A DNA stretch of 60,963 nucleotides, from positions 1 to 60,963 of the forward strand of contig JAQVHY010000003.1 of assembly GCA_028695935.1 (NCBI GenBank). Reading direction: 5' to 3'. The DNA comes from Desulfobacca sp. (GTDB lineage Bacteria; Desulfobacterota; Desulfobaccia; Desulfobaccales; Desulfobaccaceae). Within the stretch, counting starts at the first letter, position 1. Each line of letters starts with the position of its first letter. Below, piece after piece: positions 28,088 to 37,533 of the stretch. The translations under genes and the position numbers were made by a program. A model generated the notes under the pieces. The model ran no database searches. It had not been told where the DNA came from and saw only the letters and a list, made by a program, of their open reading frames with translations.

Positions 28088-29284
28088 TTATTTCCCTTGC
28101 AATACTTTTCGAAGCCCGCGAATCGCTTGATTAATCCGGTGTGTATTCTCGACCAGGGCAAAGCGCACGTATTCATCACCATATTCGCCGAAGCCCAGGC
28201 CGGGCGAGACCGCCACTTTGGCCTCCCTGATCAACATTTTAGAAAATTCCACTGATTTCAAGTGGCGAAATTTCTTGGGGATCTTGGCCCAGACAAACAT
28301 CGTCCCTTTGGGCGGCTCCACTCGCCAGCCGATGCGCTTGAGACCGCGACAGAGGGCGTCGCGTCGTTCCTTATAAGTATTAACAATATCCAGCACCGGC
28401 TCGTACGGGCCATTTAAGGCGATGATGCCGGCGATCTGAATCGGCTGAAAAACCCCGTAATCCAGGTAGCTCTTGATCCGGGTCAGGGCGTGCACTAATT
28501 TCGGGTTGCCCACCGTGAAACCTAAGCGCCAACCCGGCATACTATAACTTTTGGACAGCGAGAACAGTTCTACCCCGACCTCTTTGGCTCCCGGCACCTC
28601 CAGAAAACTGGGGGCGATGTAGCCATCAAAGACCAGGTCGGCATAAGCAAAGTCATGAACAATCATGACATTATATTCTTGCGCATAGGCCACCACTTTC
28701 TCGAAAAACTCCCGCTCCACCACCGCGGTAGTGGGATTATGGGGAAAAGAGATGATCAGCATCTTGGGCCGCGGTTGGATAAGCCGGGTAATGGTCACCA
28801 GATCCTCGAAGAAATCCCGGTCAGGATCCAGGGGAATGCTCACCAGGTCGCCACCCGAGATGACCACGGAATAAGCATGGATGGGATAGGTAGGATTGGG
28901 CACCAGCACCACTTCGCCCGGGCTGATGGTAGCCAGCACTAGGTGGGACAGACCCTCCTTGGCGCCGATGGTAGCAATGGCCTCGGTTTCCGGATCGATA
29001 TCGACATTATAGCGGCGTTTATACCAATCGGCGATCGCCCCCCGGAGTTTGGTGATCCCACGAGAAGCAGAATAGCGATGGTTATGAGCTTTCTGCGCCG
29101 CTTCGAGCAATTTGTCAACAATATGCTGAGGAGTGGGGAGATCAGGGTTGCCCATGCCTAGATCGATGATGTCTTCCTGCCGGCGCCGGGCCTCCATCTT
29201 CAAGGCATTGACGGTGGCAAAGACATACTCCGGCAACCTTTTCATGCGGGGAAATTCTTCCATTGCGGTTTCCTTTACGGCCAT
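28088..29284 (-). CDS. PLP-dependent class I/II aminotransferase (AlaC-like)
   Basis: [54 protein letters not shown]. Confidence 0.9.
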   Translation of the reverse strand: MAVKETAMEEFPRMKRLPEYVFATVNALKMEARRRQEDIIDLGMGNPDLPTPQHIVDKLLEAAQKAHNHRYSASRGITKLRGAIADWYKRRYNVDIDPETEAIATIGAKEGLSHLVLATISPGEVVLVPNPTYPIHAYSVVISGGDLVSIPLDPDRDFFEDLVTITRLIQPRPKMLIISFPHNPTTAVVEREFFEKVVAYAQEYNVMIVHDFAYADLVFDGYIAPSFLEVPGAKEVGVELFSLSKSYSMPGWRLGFTVGNPKLVHALTRIKSYLDYGVFQPIQIAGIIALNGPYEPVLDIVNTYKERRDALCRGLKRIGWRVEPPKGTMFVWAKIPKKFRHLKSVEFSKMLIREAKVAVSPGLGFGEYGDEYVRFALVENTHRINQAIRGLRKVLQGK

Positions 29285-29546
29285 CAGCGGCCCCCAGAAT
29301 TTTTTAAATAATTAATAATTACATCAAATAACCCTGATTTGTCAAACCCCTTGGCTGGACGTAATTAACCGAACCATCCAAATAATTTTTTTTTAGTCTT
29401 CGCGATAAACCGGTCTTAGGGCGTTATGGAGAATAATTACCTGATTTGACCATGATTTAAATGGCTCGTTATAGGACTGGGGGTAGGAGGGACAACCTGG
29501 GCCAGGTTGATATGCTCCCGGCCCAGAAAGGTATAAAAGTTAGCGA

Positions 29547-29696
29547 CTAATCCATTTCCAGCATTTTCTTGCCACAGCACTCCGGCCGGGGCTCGCCTTT
29601 TTTAACTTCCTTAAAGGCATTGCATTGAGAACAGTAATACCGCAGGGTTTCCTCGGTCTTGCCCACTTCGGCCATTTTACAGCCGCATCCACACAT
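29547..29696 (-). CDS. Small Cys-rich (zinc-ribbon/rubredoxin-like) protein, 49 aa
   Basis: Manual translation MCGCGCKMAEVGKTEETLRYYCSQCNAFKEVKKGEPRPECCGKKMLEMD; absent from ORF track because short. Confidence 0.75.
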   Translation of the reverse strand: MCGCGCKMAEVGKTEETLRYYCSQCNAFKEVKKGEPRPECCGKKMLEMD

Positions 29697-29975
29697 TATT
29701 TTGCCCTCCAGGTTAATTTTTTAGCTTCTCGCTGACTAGTAAGTAATCTTTACTTTTAAATAATATTTATCATATTTAAAAAATCAAGAGGTCAGTGGAG
29801 AAATTTTTTAGATTTTCTGCACTGGACTAAATAAGTGCGCAGTTCTAAACATGAATTATCTAGCAGGTCTAATTTACCGGTTTCAGGGGAGAAAGAGGAT
29901 AGGCCAAGGGGAGCCATATGGCTTTGGCCCCCTCTGCCATAATTATTTTTAAAGGTAATATTTCTAAGAAGTGGG

Positions 29976-30908
29976 TTAAGCAGCAGGCTCCAACTGGAAA
30001 ATTCCGGCTGGGGTCATAGTGGCTTTAATACCAAGCTGTCCCAGGAGTTGGCTGAGTGACCGGCCCAACAACAATTCCGTGGCCAGCGCCGGGACCTCCC
30101 AGTCATCGATCAACATCTGACGCAGGTAGTGATCAAAATGGAGCATGTCAAATAGGGCTTTCTGAGCCTCTTCCCCGCCTTTAGCGAGTTCCTGCACCGC
30201 CTCCTCGAACCGCTGATAGGCACAGCGTTCCTCATGGGCCTCGATCAATTCCCATAATTCCCGGAGGTCACCAAATAGCTGGCGGCGGCTGAGTGTGGTT
30301 TCAGTTTGCGGCGGGCGTTCTTCTTCCTTCAGCCAACAGGCCTGGTCCTGACATTGCTGGGGCCGCTGATCATAGATCAGACAGCGGTTCGGTCCTTCCC
30401 GATAGAACAGACACTGCCGCGAGCCGGGAAGCGGCCGGATCTTGATCCGTTCCGCGGGCAAGGCAAACACCTCACCGCTCCGGGGCGATGACACTCTTTC
30501 CCCGGTTCTCAAGGTATAGACGTCGGTCCAGCTCAGGACATTGTTCTGGAAGAGACGCAGGTCGCTGGACATCAAGGTAGGAGTATGCCGCCGACAGCAT
30601 TCTCCACAGCGGACACAGAGACCTTCGGTATTGCGTTTATGTTTCTTGGTGATCTCCAGTAATTGATACCACCGGAAACCTCTTTCGGGCACCGTCAAGT
30701 CATTCCACTCTTGGTATAGGCGCTCAAAGTTGGCCTCGCGCTTGATCCGGCCTTCCAGCTCCTTAAAGCGCCCCGACTTGGGTTCCATGCCGATAAGTTC
30801 AGTAAAATACTCTTCCCAGAGAGTAGCCATCACCTCACAAGTGCCCCGTTCCAGGGCGACAATTGGGTTATCCCGAATTTTACCGGTAAATTTCCTGGTT
30901 TTTTCCAT
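29976..30908 (-). CDS. YkgJ-family cysteine-cluster protein
   Basis: CVRCGECCRRHTPTLMSSDL, CLFYREGPNRCLIYDQRPQQCQDQAC. Confidence 0.8.
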   Translation of the reverse strand: MEKTRKFTGKIRDNPIVALERGTCEVMATLWEEYFTELIGMEPKSGRFKELEGRIKREANFERLYQEWNDLTVPERGFRWYQLLEITKKHKRNTEGLCVRCGECCRRHTPTLMSSDLRLFQNNVLSWTDVYTLRTGERVSSPRSGEVFALPAERIKIRPLPGSRQCLFYREGPNRCLIYDQRPQQCQDQACWLKEEERPPQTETTLSRRQLFGDLRELWELIEAHEERCAYQRFEEAVQELAKGGEEAQKALFDMLHFDHYLRQMLIDDWEVPALATELLLGRSLSQLLGQLGIKATMTPAGIFQLEPAA

Positions 30909-30940
30909 CCAACAGCCTTTTTGAGAACTTCATTTTTTTT

Positions 30941-31032
30941 AGTTGTTAGTTTTAGTTGTTAGTTTTAGTTGTTAGTTTTGTTTTTTTTCAACAGAAAACA
31001 GAAAACAGAAAACAGAAAACAGAAAACAGAAA
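30941..31032. repeat. Intergenic tandem repeats: (agttgttagtttt)x3 then (acagaaa)x6
   Basis: Read directly at 30941-30979 and 30991-31032. Confidence 0.95.
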
Positions 31033-31040
31033 ACTATCAT

Positions 31041-33113
31041 TCAGATAGTAATCCGGGAGAAATCTGCCATTTTCATAAAGGTCTGGCTGATTCGCACCAA
31101 CAGAGCCAGTCGGTTGTACCGCCGGGGTAAATCCTCGGTCATCACCAGGACATCGTCAAAGAAGCGGTCCACTGGTTCTTTGAGCGCGGCTAAGGCCCGA
31201 CAGACCGCGGGGTAGTCGCGGGCGGGCAACGCCTGGCGGACTGCAGCTTCCATCTGTTCGGTGGCGGCCAGCAGGTCATGCTCGGCCGGATATTCAAACA
31301 ACCCGGGATCAATGGGGCCAGACGGCGTATCCCGCGAAATATTGATCACCCGTTTGAAGGCCACCGCCAACGCCGGAAAATCGGGGCTGCGCCGCACTTC
31401 CTGCAAAGCCCGGACCTTCTCTAGGGCCTCCACCACATCGCTAAAGGCAGTTGACAGGACTGAATCCACCACTTCAAAACTAAATCCCTCGCCGGTCAGC
31501 AGGTGATGCAGCCGGGTGCGGAAAAAATCCAGCACCTCCGCCCTGGTTTGGTCGGGCGCGGCCGTCATTTTGTCCTGCAGCAGATTAAGGCTGAAGTCGA
31601 TAGCCGCGGCCAGGTCCAGATAAAATTTCTTGTCCGCCAGAATATTGATAATGGCCAGGGCCTGACGGCGCAGGCCATAGGGGTCAGCCGCGCCGGTGGG
31701 AATCAGCCCGACTCCAAAGCATCCACAGATGGTATCCAGGCGATCGGCAAAGCCGACCAGCGCCCCCACCAGGTTGTCGGGCAGTCGATCCCCGGCATGT
31801 CGGGGCAGATAGTGGTCAAAAATCGCCTCCGCCACCTCTAAAGCCTCCCCGGCCCGCCGGGCATATTCTCGCCCCATGACGCCCTGCAGGCTGGGAAATT
31901 CTCCGACCATGCCACTGACCAGGTCGGCCTTGCATAACGTCGCGGCCCGGCTGGCCGGCTCTACTTTGTCCGGCAACAGGTTTTCAGCCAAATAGCGGGC
32001 TAAGGCTCGGAAGCGTTCCATTTTTTCGTACGAAGTGCCCAACAGGGAATGGAACACCACCCCTTTCAGCTCCTCCACCCAGTTATCCAGGGGTATTTTG
32101 CTATCCTCCTGGAAGAAGAACATGGCATCACTGAGGCGAGCCCGCAACACCCGCTCATGCCCTTGTTGCACCACCTGGGGCTCCCGGGCCAGGGTGTTAT
32201 TGATGGCGATAAAATGCGGCAGCAGTTTCCCCGAAGCCTCTCGCAAGGAAAAATAGCGCTGATGTTCGCGCATGGCGGTAATTAACACCTCATCCGGCAG
32301 CTCTAGAAACTTATCCTCAAATTTGCCGCACGAAGTCGAAGGAAATTCCACCAGAAAGGTATTTTCTTGCACCAACTCCGGGTTGGGGACCACCTGACCG
32401 TTAACCTGGGCCGCGGCCTGCTCCAGCTCTTTGACCAGTTTCTCCTGACGCGCCCCCGGGTCCACCAGCACGTAGGCCTGCTCCAAAGCCTTAAGATAGG
32501 CCTGGGCATCGGCATCCGCCAGGGTGATGGCCTGTGGGGCCATAAACCGGTGGCCGTAGGTTACTGCTCCACTGCTCACTCCACCAAGACTAAAAGGGAT
32601 GACCTCATCTCCCAACAGGGCGACAATCCAGTGAATCGGCCGAGCAAAGGTAATGGTCTCCGACCCCCAGCGCATGGATTTGGGAAAGGACAGCCCCAGG
32701 ATCCATTCGGCCAGAATCTCGGGTAACCGCTCCCCGGTAGGCTGCCCTGGAGTGCTCTTTTTTATCGCCAGATAAGGCCCGCGCTCCGTGGACACCGTCA
32801 CCAAGTCCGCCACCGTCACCCCTTGGGCGCGGGCAAAACCCTGAGCCGCTTGAGTCGGACGGCCCTCCGCATCAAAGGCCACGGCCTGCGGCGGGCCGAC
32901 AATTTCGGCGGTAATTTCGTCCTGTTGGGCCGCGAGGTCGCGCCCTACCAGGGCCAGCCGCCGCGGCGTCCCCATAGTGGTCAACTCTGCCACCCGGAGG
33001 CGTTCCTGGTCCAGACGTTTCTGGAAGGAGGTCTTCATTTCTGCCAAGACCGGCGGAATAAACCGGGCCGGGATTTCTTCAGTGCCAATCTCCACTAGTA
33101 GTTGCAGTGCCAT
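31041..33113 (-). CDS. glyS: Glycine-tRNA ligase beta subunit
   Basis: LLVEIGTEEIPARFIPP, MRWGSETITFARPIHWIVALLG, C-terminal VMTEDLPRRYNRLALL. Confidence 0.95.
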   Translation of the reverse strand: MALQLLVEIGTEEIPARFIPPVLAEMKTSFQKRLDQERLRVAELTTMGTPRRLALVGRDLAAQQDEITAEIVGPPQAVAFDAEGRPTQAAQGFARAQGVTVADLVTVSTERGPYLAIKKSTPGQPTGERLPEILAEWILGLSFPKSMRWGSETITFARPIHWIVALLGDEVIPFSLGGVSSGAVTYGHRFMAPQAITLADADAQAYLKALEQAYVLVDPGARQEKLVKELEQAAAQVNGQVVPNPELVQENTFLVEFPSTSCGKFEDKFLELPDEVLITAMREHQRYFSLREASGKLLPHFIAINNTLAREPQVVQQGHERVLRARLSDAMFFFQEDSKIPLDNWVEELKGVVFHSLLGTSYEKMERFRALARYLAENLLPDKVEPASRAATLCKADLVSGMVGEFPSLQGVMGREYARRAGEALEVAEAIFDHYLPRHAGDRLPDNLVGALVGFADRLDTICGCFGVGLIPTGAADPYGLRRQALAIINILADKKFYLDLAAAIDFSLNLLQDKMTAAPDQTRAEVLDFFRTRLHHLLTGEGFSFEVVDSVLSTAFSDVVEALEKVRALQEVRRSPDFPALAVAFKRVINISRDTPSGPIDPGLFEYPAEHDLLAATEQMEAAVRQALPARDYPAVCRALAALKEPVDRFFDDVLVMTEDLPRRYNRLALLVRISQTFMKMADFSRITI

Positions 33114-33136
33114 CTTACCCCTCTTTCGCCCTTGGC

Positions 33137-34012
33137 TCAGGCGGCCTGCTTGAGCAAAGGAAATCCCATCTCTTGCCGCTGTTTCAGATAACCCTCAGCA
33201 CATAGCCGGGCCAGATTGCGCACCCGTCCGATCAGGCGGTGGCGTTCGGCCACACTGATGGCCCCCCGCGCGTCCAATAAATTGAAGGTATGCGAACACT
33301 TCAGGCAGTAGTCATAGGCCGGCAACACCAATCCCAACTCAATGATGCGCTCAGATTCTTTCTCGTACTGCTCAAAGAGATGGAACAACATCTCCACATT
33401 GGCCTGCTCAAAATTATAGATCGAAAACTCCACCTCGCCGCGGTGGTGAATATCGCCATAGCGGATGCCCTCGGTCCAGACCAGATCATAGACATTGTCA
33501 ATGCCTTGGAGATACATGGCAATCCGCTCCGGCCCGTAAGTAAGTTCGACACTTACCGGATTTAAATCAATGCCCCCGGCCTGCTGGAAATAGGTAAACT
33601 GGGTGATTTCCATGCCATCCAGCCAGACCTCCCAGCCCAGGCCCCAGGCCCCCAAGGTCGGAGACTCCCAATCATCTTCGACAAAGCGGATATCGTGGGC
33701 CAACGGGTCGATCCCCAGGGCTTCCAGGCTTTTCAAATACAGCTCCTGAATATTATGGGGCGAGGGTTTCATGATCACCTGGTATTGATAGTAATGCTGC
33801 AAGCGGTTGGGATTCTCGCCGTAGCGGCCATCGGTGGGGCGACGGGAAGGCTCCACATAAGCGACATTCCAGGGCTCGGGGCCTAACACGCGCAGCAGAG
33901 TCGCCGGGTTAAAGGTTCCTGCTCCCACTTCCAGATCGTAGGGTTGCTGGATCACACAGCCGTGATTGGCCCAATAGCGTTCCAGGGTCATCAATAAATC
34001 CTGAAAATTCAT
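33137..34012 (-). CDS. glyQ: Glycine-tRNA ligase alpha subunit
   Basis: [46 protein letters not shown]. Confidence 0.97.
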   Translation of the reverse strand: MNFQDLLMTLERYWANHGCVIQQPYDLEVGAGTFNPATLLRVLGPEPWNVAYVEPSRRPTDGRYGENPNRLQHYYQYQVIMKPSPHNIQELYLKSLEALGIDPLAHDIRFVEDDWESPTLGAWGLGWEVWLDGMEITQFTYFQQAGGIDLNPVSVELTYGPERIAMYLQGIDNVYDLVWTEGIRYGDIHHRGEVEFSIYNFEQANVEMLFHLFEQYEKESERIIELGLVLPAYDYCLKCSHTFNLLDARGAISVAERHRLIGRVRNLARLCAEGYLKQRQEMGFPLLKQAA

Positions 34013-34157
34013 GCCTACCCTCCTCTAGCCCCCGGCTAAAATTTATGACTATCTGCGGCCCCTGGCCGTGGTATTTGACTGACGCGCTAAACCACAAAAT
34101 CTTTATTATTTAACAACACCCCTAGATGCTGTCAAGCGGTTTTGCCAGGTTTCTAGA

Positions 34158-35441
34158 TCATGCCGCAGGCCGGGTCAGATATTCCTTGGCCTCGCCCACC
34201 GTAAACAGCGACCCGGTAATCAATACCAGGTCATCCGGACCGGCCAGGTTACGGGCCTGATCAATGGCCGCGCCCAGTTCCGGGACAATGTGTTTTTCCA
34301 GGGCAAAGCCATCCGCCTGGCGGGCCAATTCCTCGGGGGTGGCGGCGCGGGGATAGCGCGGCCGGGTAAAGATGGCCACCTGGGCCAGCGGTAACAGGTG
34401 CTTAAGGATCAGACCGATATCCTTATCGGCCATGACCCCCAGTACCAGGAGCAGGCGCCGAAATTTCAGGCCGGACCTGATGACCTGCGCCAGGGACGCG
34501 GCTGCGGCGGGATTGTGGGCCCCGTCCAGGATAACTTGCGGGCGCTCCGAGATTACTTCTAAGCGACCGGGCCAATAAGTGCGCTGCAAGCCGACCCGGA
34601 TCGCGGCTTCCGGGATTTTCCAACCCTGGTTGCGCAAAAGTTCAATCACCGCCAGGGCAATTGCGGCATTGCGATACTGGTGGCGGCCCCTAAGGTTCAT
34701 GACCAGATGATCCAGGTGCGTGGACCAGCCCTGATACCGGAAACGGCCCTGGCCCTGACCCCGAACCTGAAAATCAACGCCGCCCTGATAAATCGGCGCG
34801 CCCAAATCCGCAGCGCGGGCCTTGAACAAGGCCAGCACGCGTTTTTGCCGGGCATAAGTGAATAACGGCACGCCGGGGTTGATGCACCCGGCCTTTTCCC
34901 AGGCAATGCTCTTCAGGCCGGTGCCCAGATGTTCCTGGTGTTCCAGGGCGATGTTGGTGATCACCGTCAGAATGGGGTTGACTATGTTGGTGGCATCCAG
35001 CCGCCCGCCCATGCCGGTTTCCAGGATCACCGGATCCGCCTGGGATTCACTAAAGTAGAGCAGCGCCATGGCGGTGACGAACTCAAAAAAAGTCGGCAAT
35101 TCCTGCGCATCGACCACCTGCCGGACCCGGTTGATCAACTCCAGCAGCCGCGCTGGGGCGATTTCCTGGTCCCGCAGCCGGAAACGTTCGGCAAAATCGA
35201 TCAGATGCGGCGAGGTATAGAGCCCGACCGGATAACCGGCCTGAGTGAAAATCGCCGACAGCATGGCCGCCACCGAGCCTTTGCCGTTGGTCCCGGCAAT
35301 ATGCAGGTAGCGCGGCCCCAGATGCGGGTTGCCCAACCCGGCGAGCAAACGCTGGGTCGAGGACAGCCCGAACTTAATGCCGAATTTTTGCAAATCAAAG
35401 GCCCAGGCGGTAGCCTCGGGCAGGGAAGAAAAGTTTTGCAT
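34158..35441 (-). CDS. folC: Bifunctional folylpolyglutamate synthase/dihydrofolate synthase
   Basis: HIAGTNGKGSVAAMLSAIF, ETGMGGRLDATNIV, LDGAHNPAAAASL. Confidence 0.94.
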   Translation of the reverse strand: MQNFSSLPEATAWAFDLQKFGIKFGLSSTQRLLAGLGNPHLGPRYLHIAGTNGKGSVAAMLSAIFTQAGYPVGLYTSPHLIDFAERFRLRDQEIAPARLLELINRVRQVVDAQELPTFFEFVTAMALLYFSESQADPVILETGMGGRLDATNIVNPILTVITNIALEHQEHLGTGLKSIAWEKAGCINPGVPLFTYARQKRVLALFKARAADLGAPIYQGGVDFQVRGQGQGRFRYQGWSTHLDHLVMNLRGRHQYRNAAIALAVIELLRNQGWKIPEAAIRVGLQRTYWPGRLEVISERPQVILDGAHNPAAAASLAQVIRSGLKFRRLLLVLGVMADKDIGLILKHLLPLAQVAIFTRPRYPRAATPEELARQADGFALEKHIVPELGAAIDQARNLAGPDDLVLITGSLFTVGEAKEYLTRPAA

Positions 35442-35481
35442 AAGAAGGTCTTAGCCAGGGAGTGTTGAATAAATAGGAGCT

Positions 35482-36039
35482 TTATTTCTTGTCGGGTACT
35501 TTAGTCTCGGGCAAGACTGGTTGTGTAATGGCCTTAACATAATCAGAGAAAAGGTACATTTGGGTCTGTATAGTGGTAGCATGGTAAGTAAATAATGCAA
35601 TTATGGTAGCAAATATAACAATTGCTGTACTGATAATCCATGATCGGAGGCCTCTTATTCCAGAATGTATATCCCGCATATCGGCTTTGATATCACCTAT
35701 CGCACTATCGATATGAGCGAAACGGGCGTCAATGTATTTTTCAAAATGGCTACCGTCCGGAGTATTCTCAGGTTTCATGTTCTTCCCCGGTAAGTCTGTT
35801 TCTTTATTCTCAGGGCTTTTCCAGCTTGGTCTATGTCTGCTAACACTAAACCTGACAAAGTCATGTGGCGGTTGCTTTGTAGGCCTCAGCTTAATAGTCC
35901 ATTCTTCTGGTAATGAGCCTTCTGTTGTTCTGTATTCTGTACCATCTTCAAATTTGAAGACTTTTGTACCGTCTGGTAATGTTTGCAGTGAGTCGAGTAC
36001 CTTTGCTTCAAATTCCCTTTTAATTTTTTCTTGTTCCAT
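35482..36039 (-). CDS. Hypothetical protein with coiled-coil segment and one TM helix
   Basis: DARFAHIDSAIGDIKADMRDIHSGIRG followed by WIISTAIVIFATIIALFTYHA. Confidence 0.55.
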   Translation of the reverse strand: MEQEKIKREFEAKVLDSLQTLPDGTKVFKFEDGTEYRTTEGSLPEEWTIKLRPTKQPPHDFVRFSVSRHRPSWKSPENKETDLPGKNMKPENTPDGSHFEKYIDARFAHIDSAIGDIKADMRDIHSGIRGLRSWIISTAIVIFATIIALFTYHATTIQTQMYLFSDYVKAITQPVLPETKVPDKK

Positions 36040-36167
36040 GACTTACAATTATTAAAAATTTGTGCGTAAATAAAAAAGGCCTTTTATACAGTTCTAATTA
36101 TATTAATTATTTGGTTATCATGTCAATAATTTAAGCGTCAAACCTATAAATTTGGACACCGCTCACG

Positions 36168-37145
36168 CTAGCCTCCCAACGCCTCCTCCATAAACGCCAC
36201 TAACGCGGTCAGTTTTTCTTCCGGGTAATTCATAACTGGCGGACCTTCCGCCCAGGTCTCGATGAGAGCTATTGAAAAGGTCATGGCTGTAGCCCAGGGC
36301 GGGCTGACCTTGGGCACCTGGGCCAGATAAGCCCGATATCGGCTCAGAATTTCTGGGGCTTGGCTATGGATCAGGCTCCAGGCCAGGTATTTGAGCCGCA
36401 TGTAATTATAGGGTCTAGGCGCCACCTGCCAGCCGACGATCCCAAAGCGCCCCTCCGGGCAGCGGATAAGATGTTCGGGAGTAAAGACCGTATGCGCCAG
36501 ATTAGTGCCGCTCGGGGTCAGATGGATGGAGGTGGTCTGCTCCAGCTTATCCTGAAACGCGGCAAATAAGGTTGGGGGAACCCCGGCCGCGCTCAATTGG
36601 GCACTGCGGTTTCTGACCAGCTCCACCGCCCAATGGTAACTCTGGGCGATTTCGCCGCGCCGCGACGGTGGAGAGTCCAGACCCAGGCTTAGGCCCGCCG
36701 AAGTTTGCGACGCCTTTTCTGCGGCCAATGCCTTTTCCAGGGGCCGGGTCTTGAGCGTTTGAAACATCGGGGCTAATCGCAGGCTCTGGAACAGGGCGGT
36801 TAATTGCCCGGCCAGTTCCAGCACCGCGGCCTGATGCTCCGGAGCCTCAAAATCCTCCTGAGCCAGTAGTTGCCCGCTGATGTAAGGGTAAAGCAGAAAT
36901 CGGCCCGGTTGCCAGGCCAGCAACCGGGGGTAATCAAAGGCGGTATACAGGTGCGCCAGTTTTTCCAAAAACGGCCCGCTGGCCAGGGCCGCCGCCGGCC
37001 CGGTTTTGAGAACTAACGCCGCGCCCTGGGCATCCTGACAGTGCCAGGTCTGCTCCCCCAGGGCCGCTACCGGCGTCAGGTGCAATTCTTGGCATAGACC
37101 CTGATCCAGCGACAATTCCCCTGCTTCCTCAGCCTGGCGCATCAT
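36168..37145 (-). CDS. Putative APH/kinase-fold protein
   Basis: Weak resemblance to phosphotransferase-fold proteins (LAHLYTAFDYPRLLAWQPGRFLLYPYISG, HLTPSGTNLAHTVFTPEHLIRC). Confidence 0.45.
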   Translation of the reverse strand: MMRQAEEAGELSLDQGLCQELHLTPVAALGEQTWHCQDAQGAALVLKTGPAAALASGPFLEKLAHLYTAFDYPRLLAWQPGRFLLYPYISGQLLAQEDFEAPEHQAAVLELAGQLTALFQSLRLAPMFQTLKTRPLEKALAAEKASQTSAGLSLGLDSPPSRRGEIAQSYHWAVELVRNRSAQLSAAGVPPTLFAAFQDKLEQTTSIHLTPSGTNLAHTVFTPEHLIRCPEGRFGIVGWQVAPRPYNYMRLKYLAWSLIHSQAPEILSRYRAYLAQVPKVSPPWATAMTFSIALIETWAEGPPVMNYPEEKLTALVAFMEEALGG

Positions 37146-37220
37146 GGCGGGAGTGTATTACTCTCACCCGCAATTGTCAAGCCGGTCTTGAGGCTTATCA
37201 TGACAGCCGGAAATCGTCGG

Positions 37221-37503
37221 TTGAAGTTTATATCCCCCTCCCCCCAACCCCCTCCCACCAGGGGCGGGGGAGTTTCCGGATGAAAACCCGCTCTTCTCCA
37301 TCCTAAAACCCGCGTTTCCCTCCCCCTTGAGGGGGGAGGGCCAGGGTGGGGGTGAGAAATATCATATCATATCAATATATTGAAATTTATGTCCCTCTCT
37401 CTAACCCACTACCACCAGGAACGGGGGAGCTTCGGGATGGAAACTAACTCAACATTTTTCCCCTCGCCCCTTGAGGGGGAGAGGGTCAGGGTGAGGGGGG
37501 AAA
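37221..37503. repeat. Two diverged tandem copies of a ~130-160 bp intergenic repeat
   Basis: Both start ttgaaRtttatRtccc, share ccaccagg..cgggggag and a ccttgagggg hairpin with ccagggtg/tcagggtg. Confidence 0.75.
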
Positions 37504-37533
37504 GGGCGGCGGTCTCGGCTACCCGTTTAAAAT

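Noticed and set aside
30941-31032. Possible CRISPR or phage repeat
   Set aside because: No spacers; simple 13-nt and 7-nt tandem repeats.
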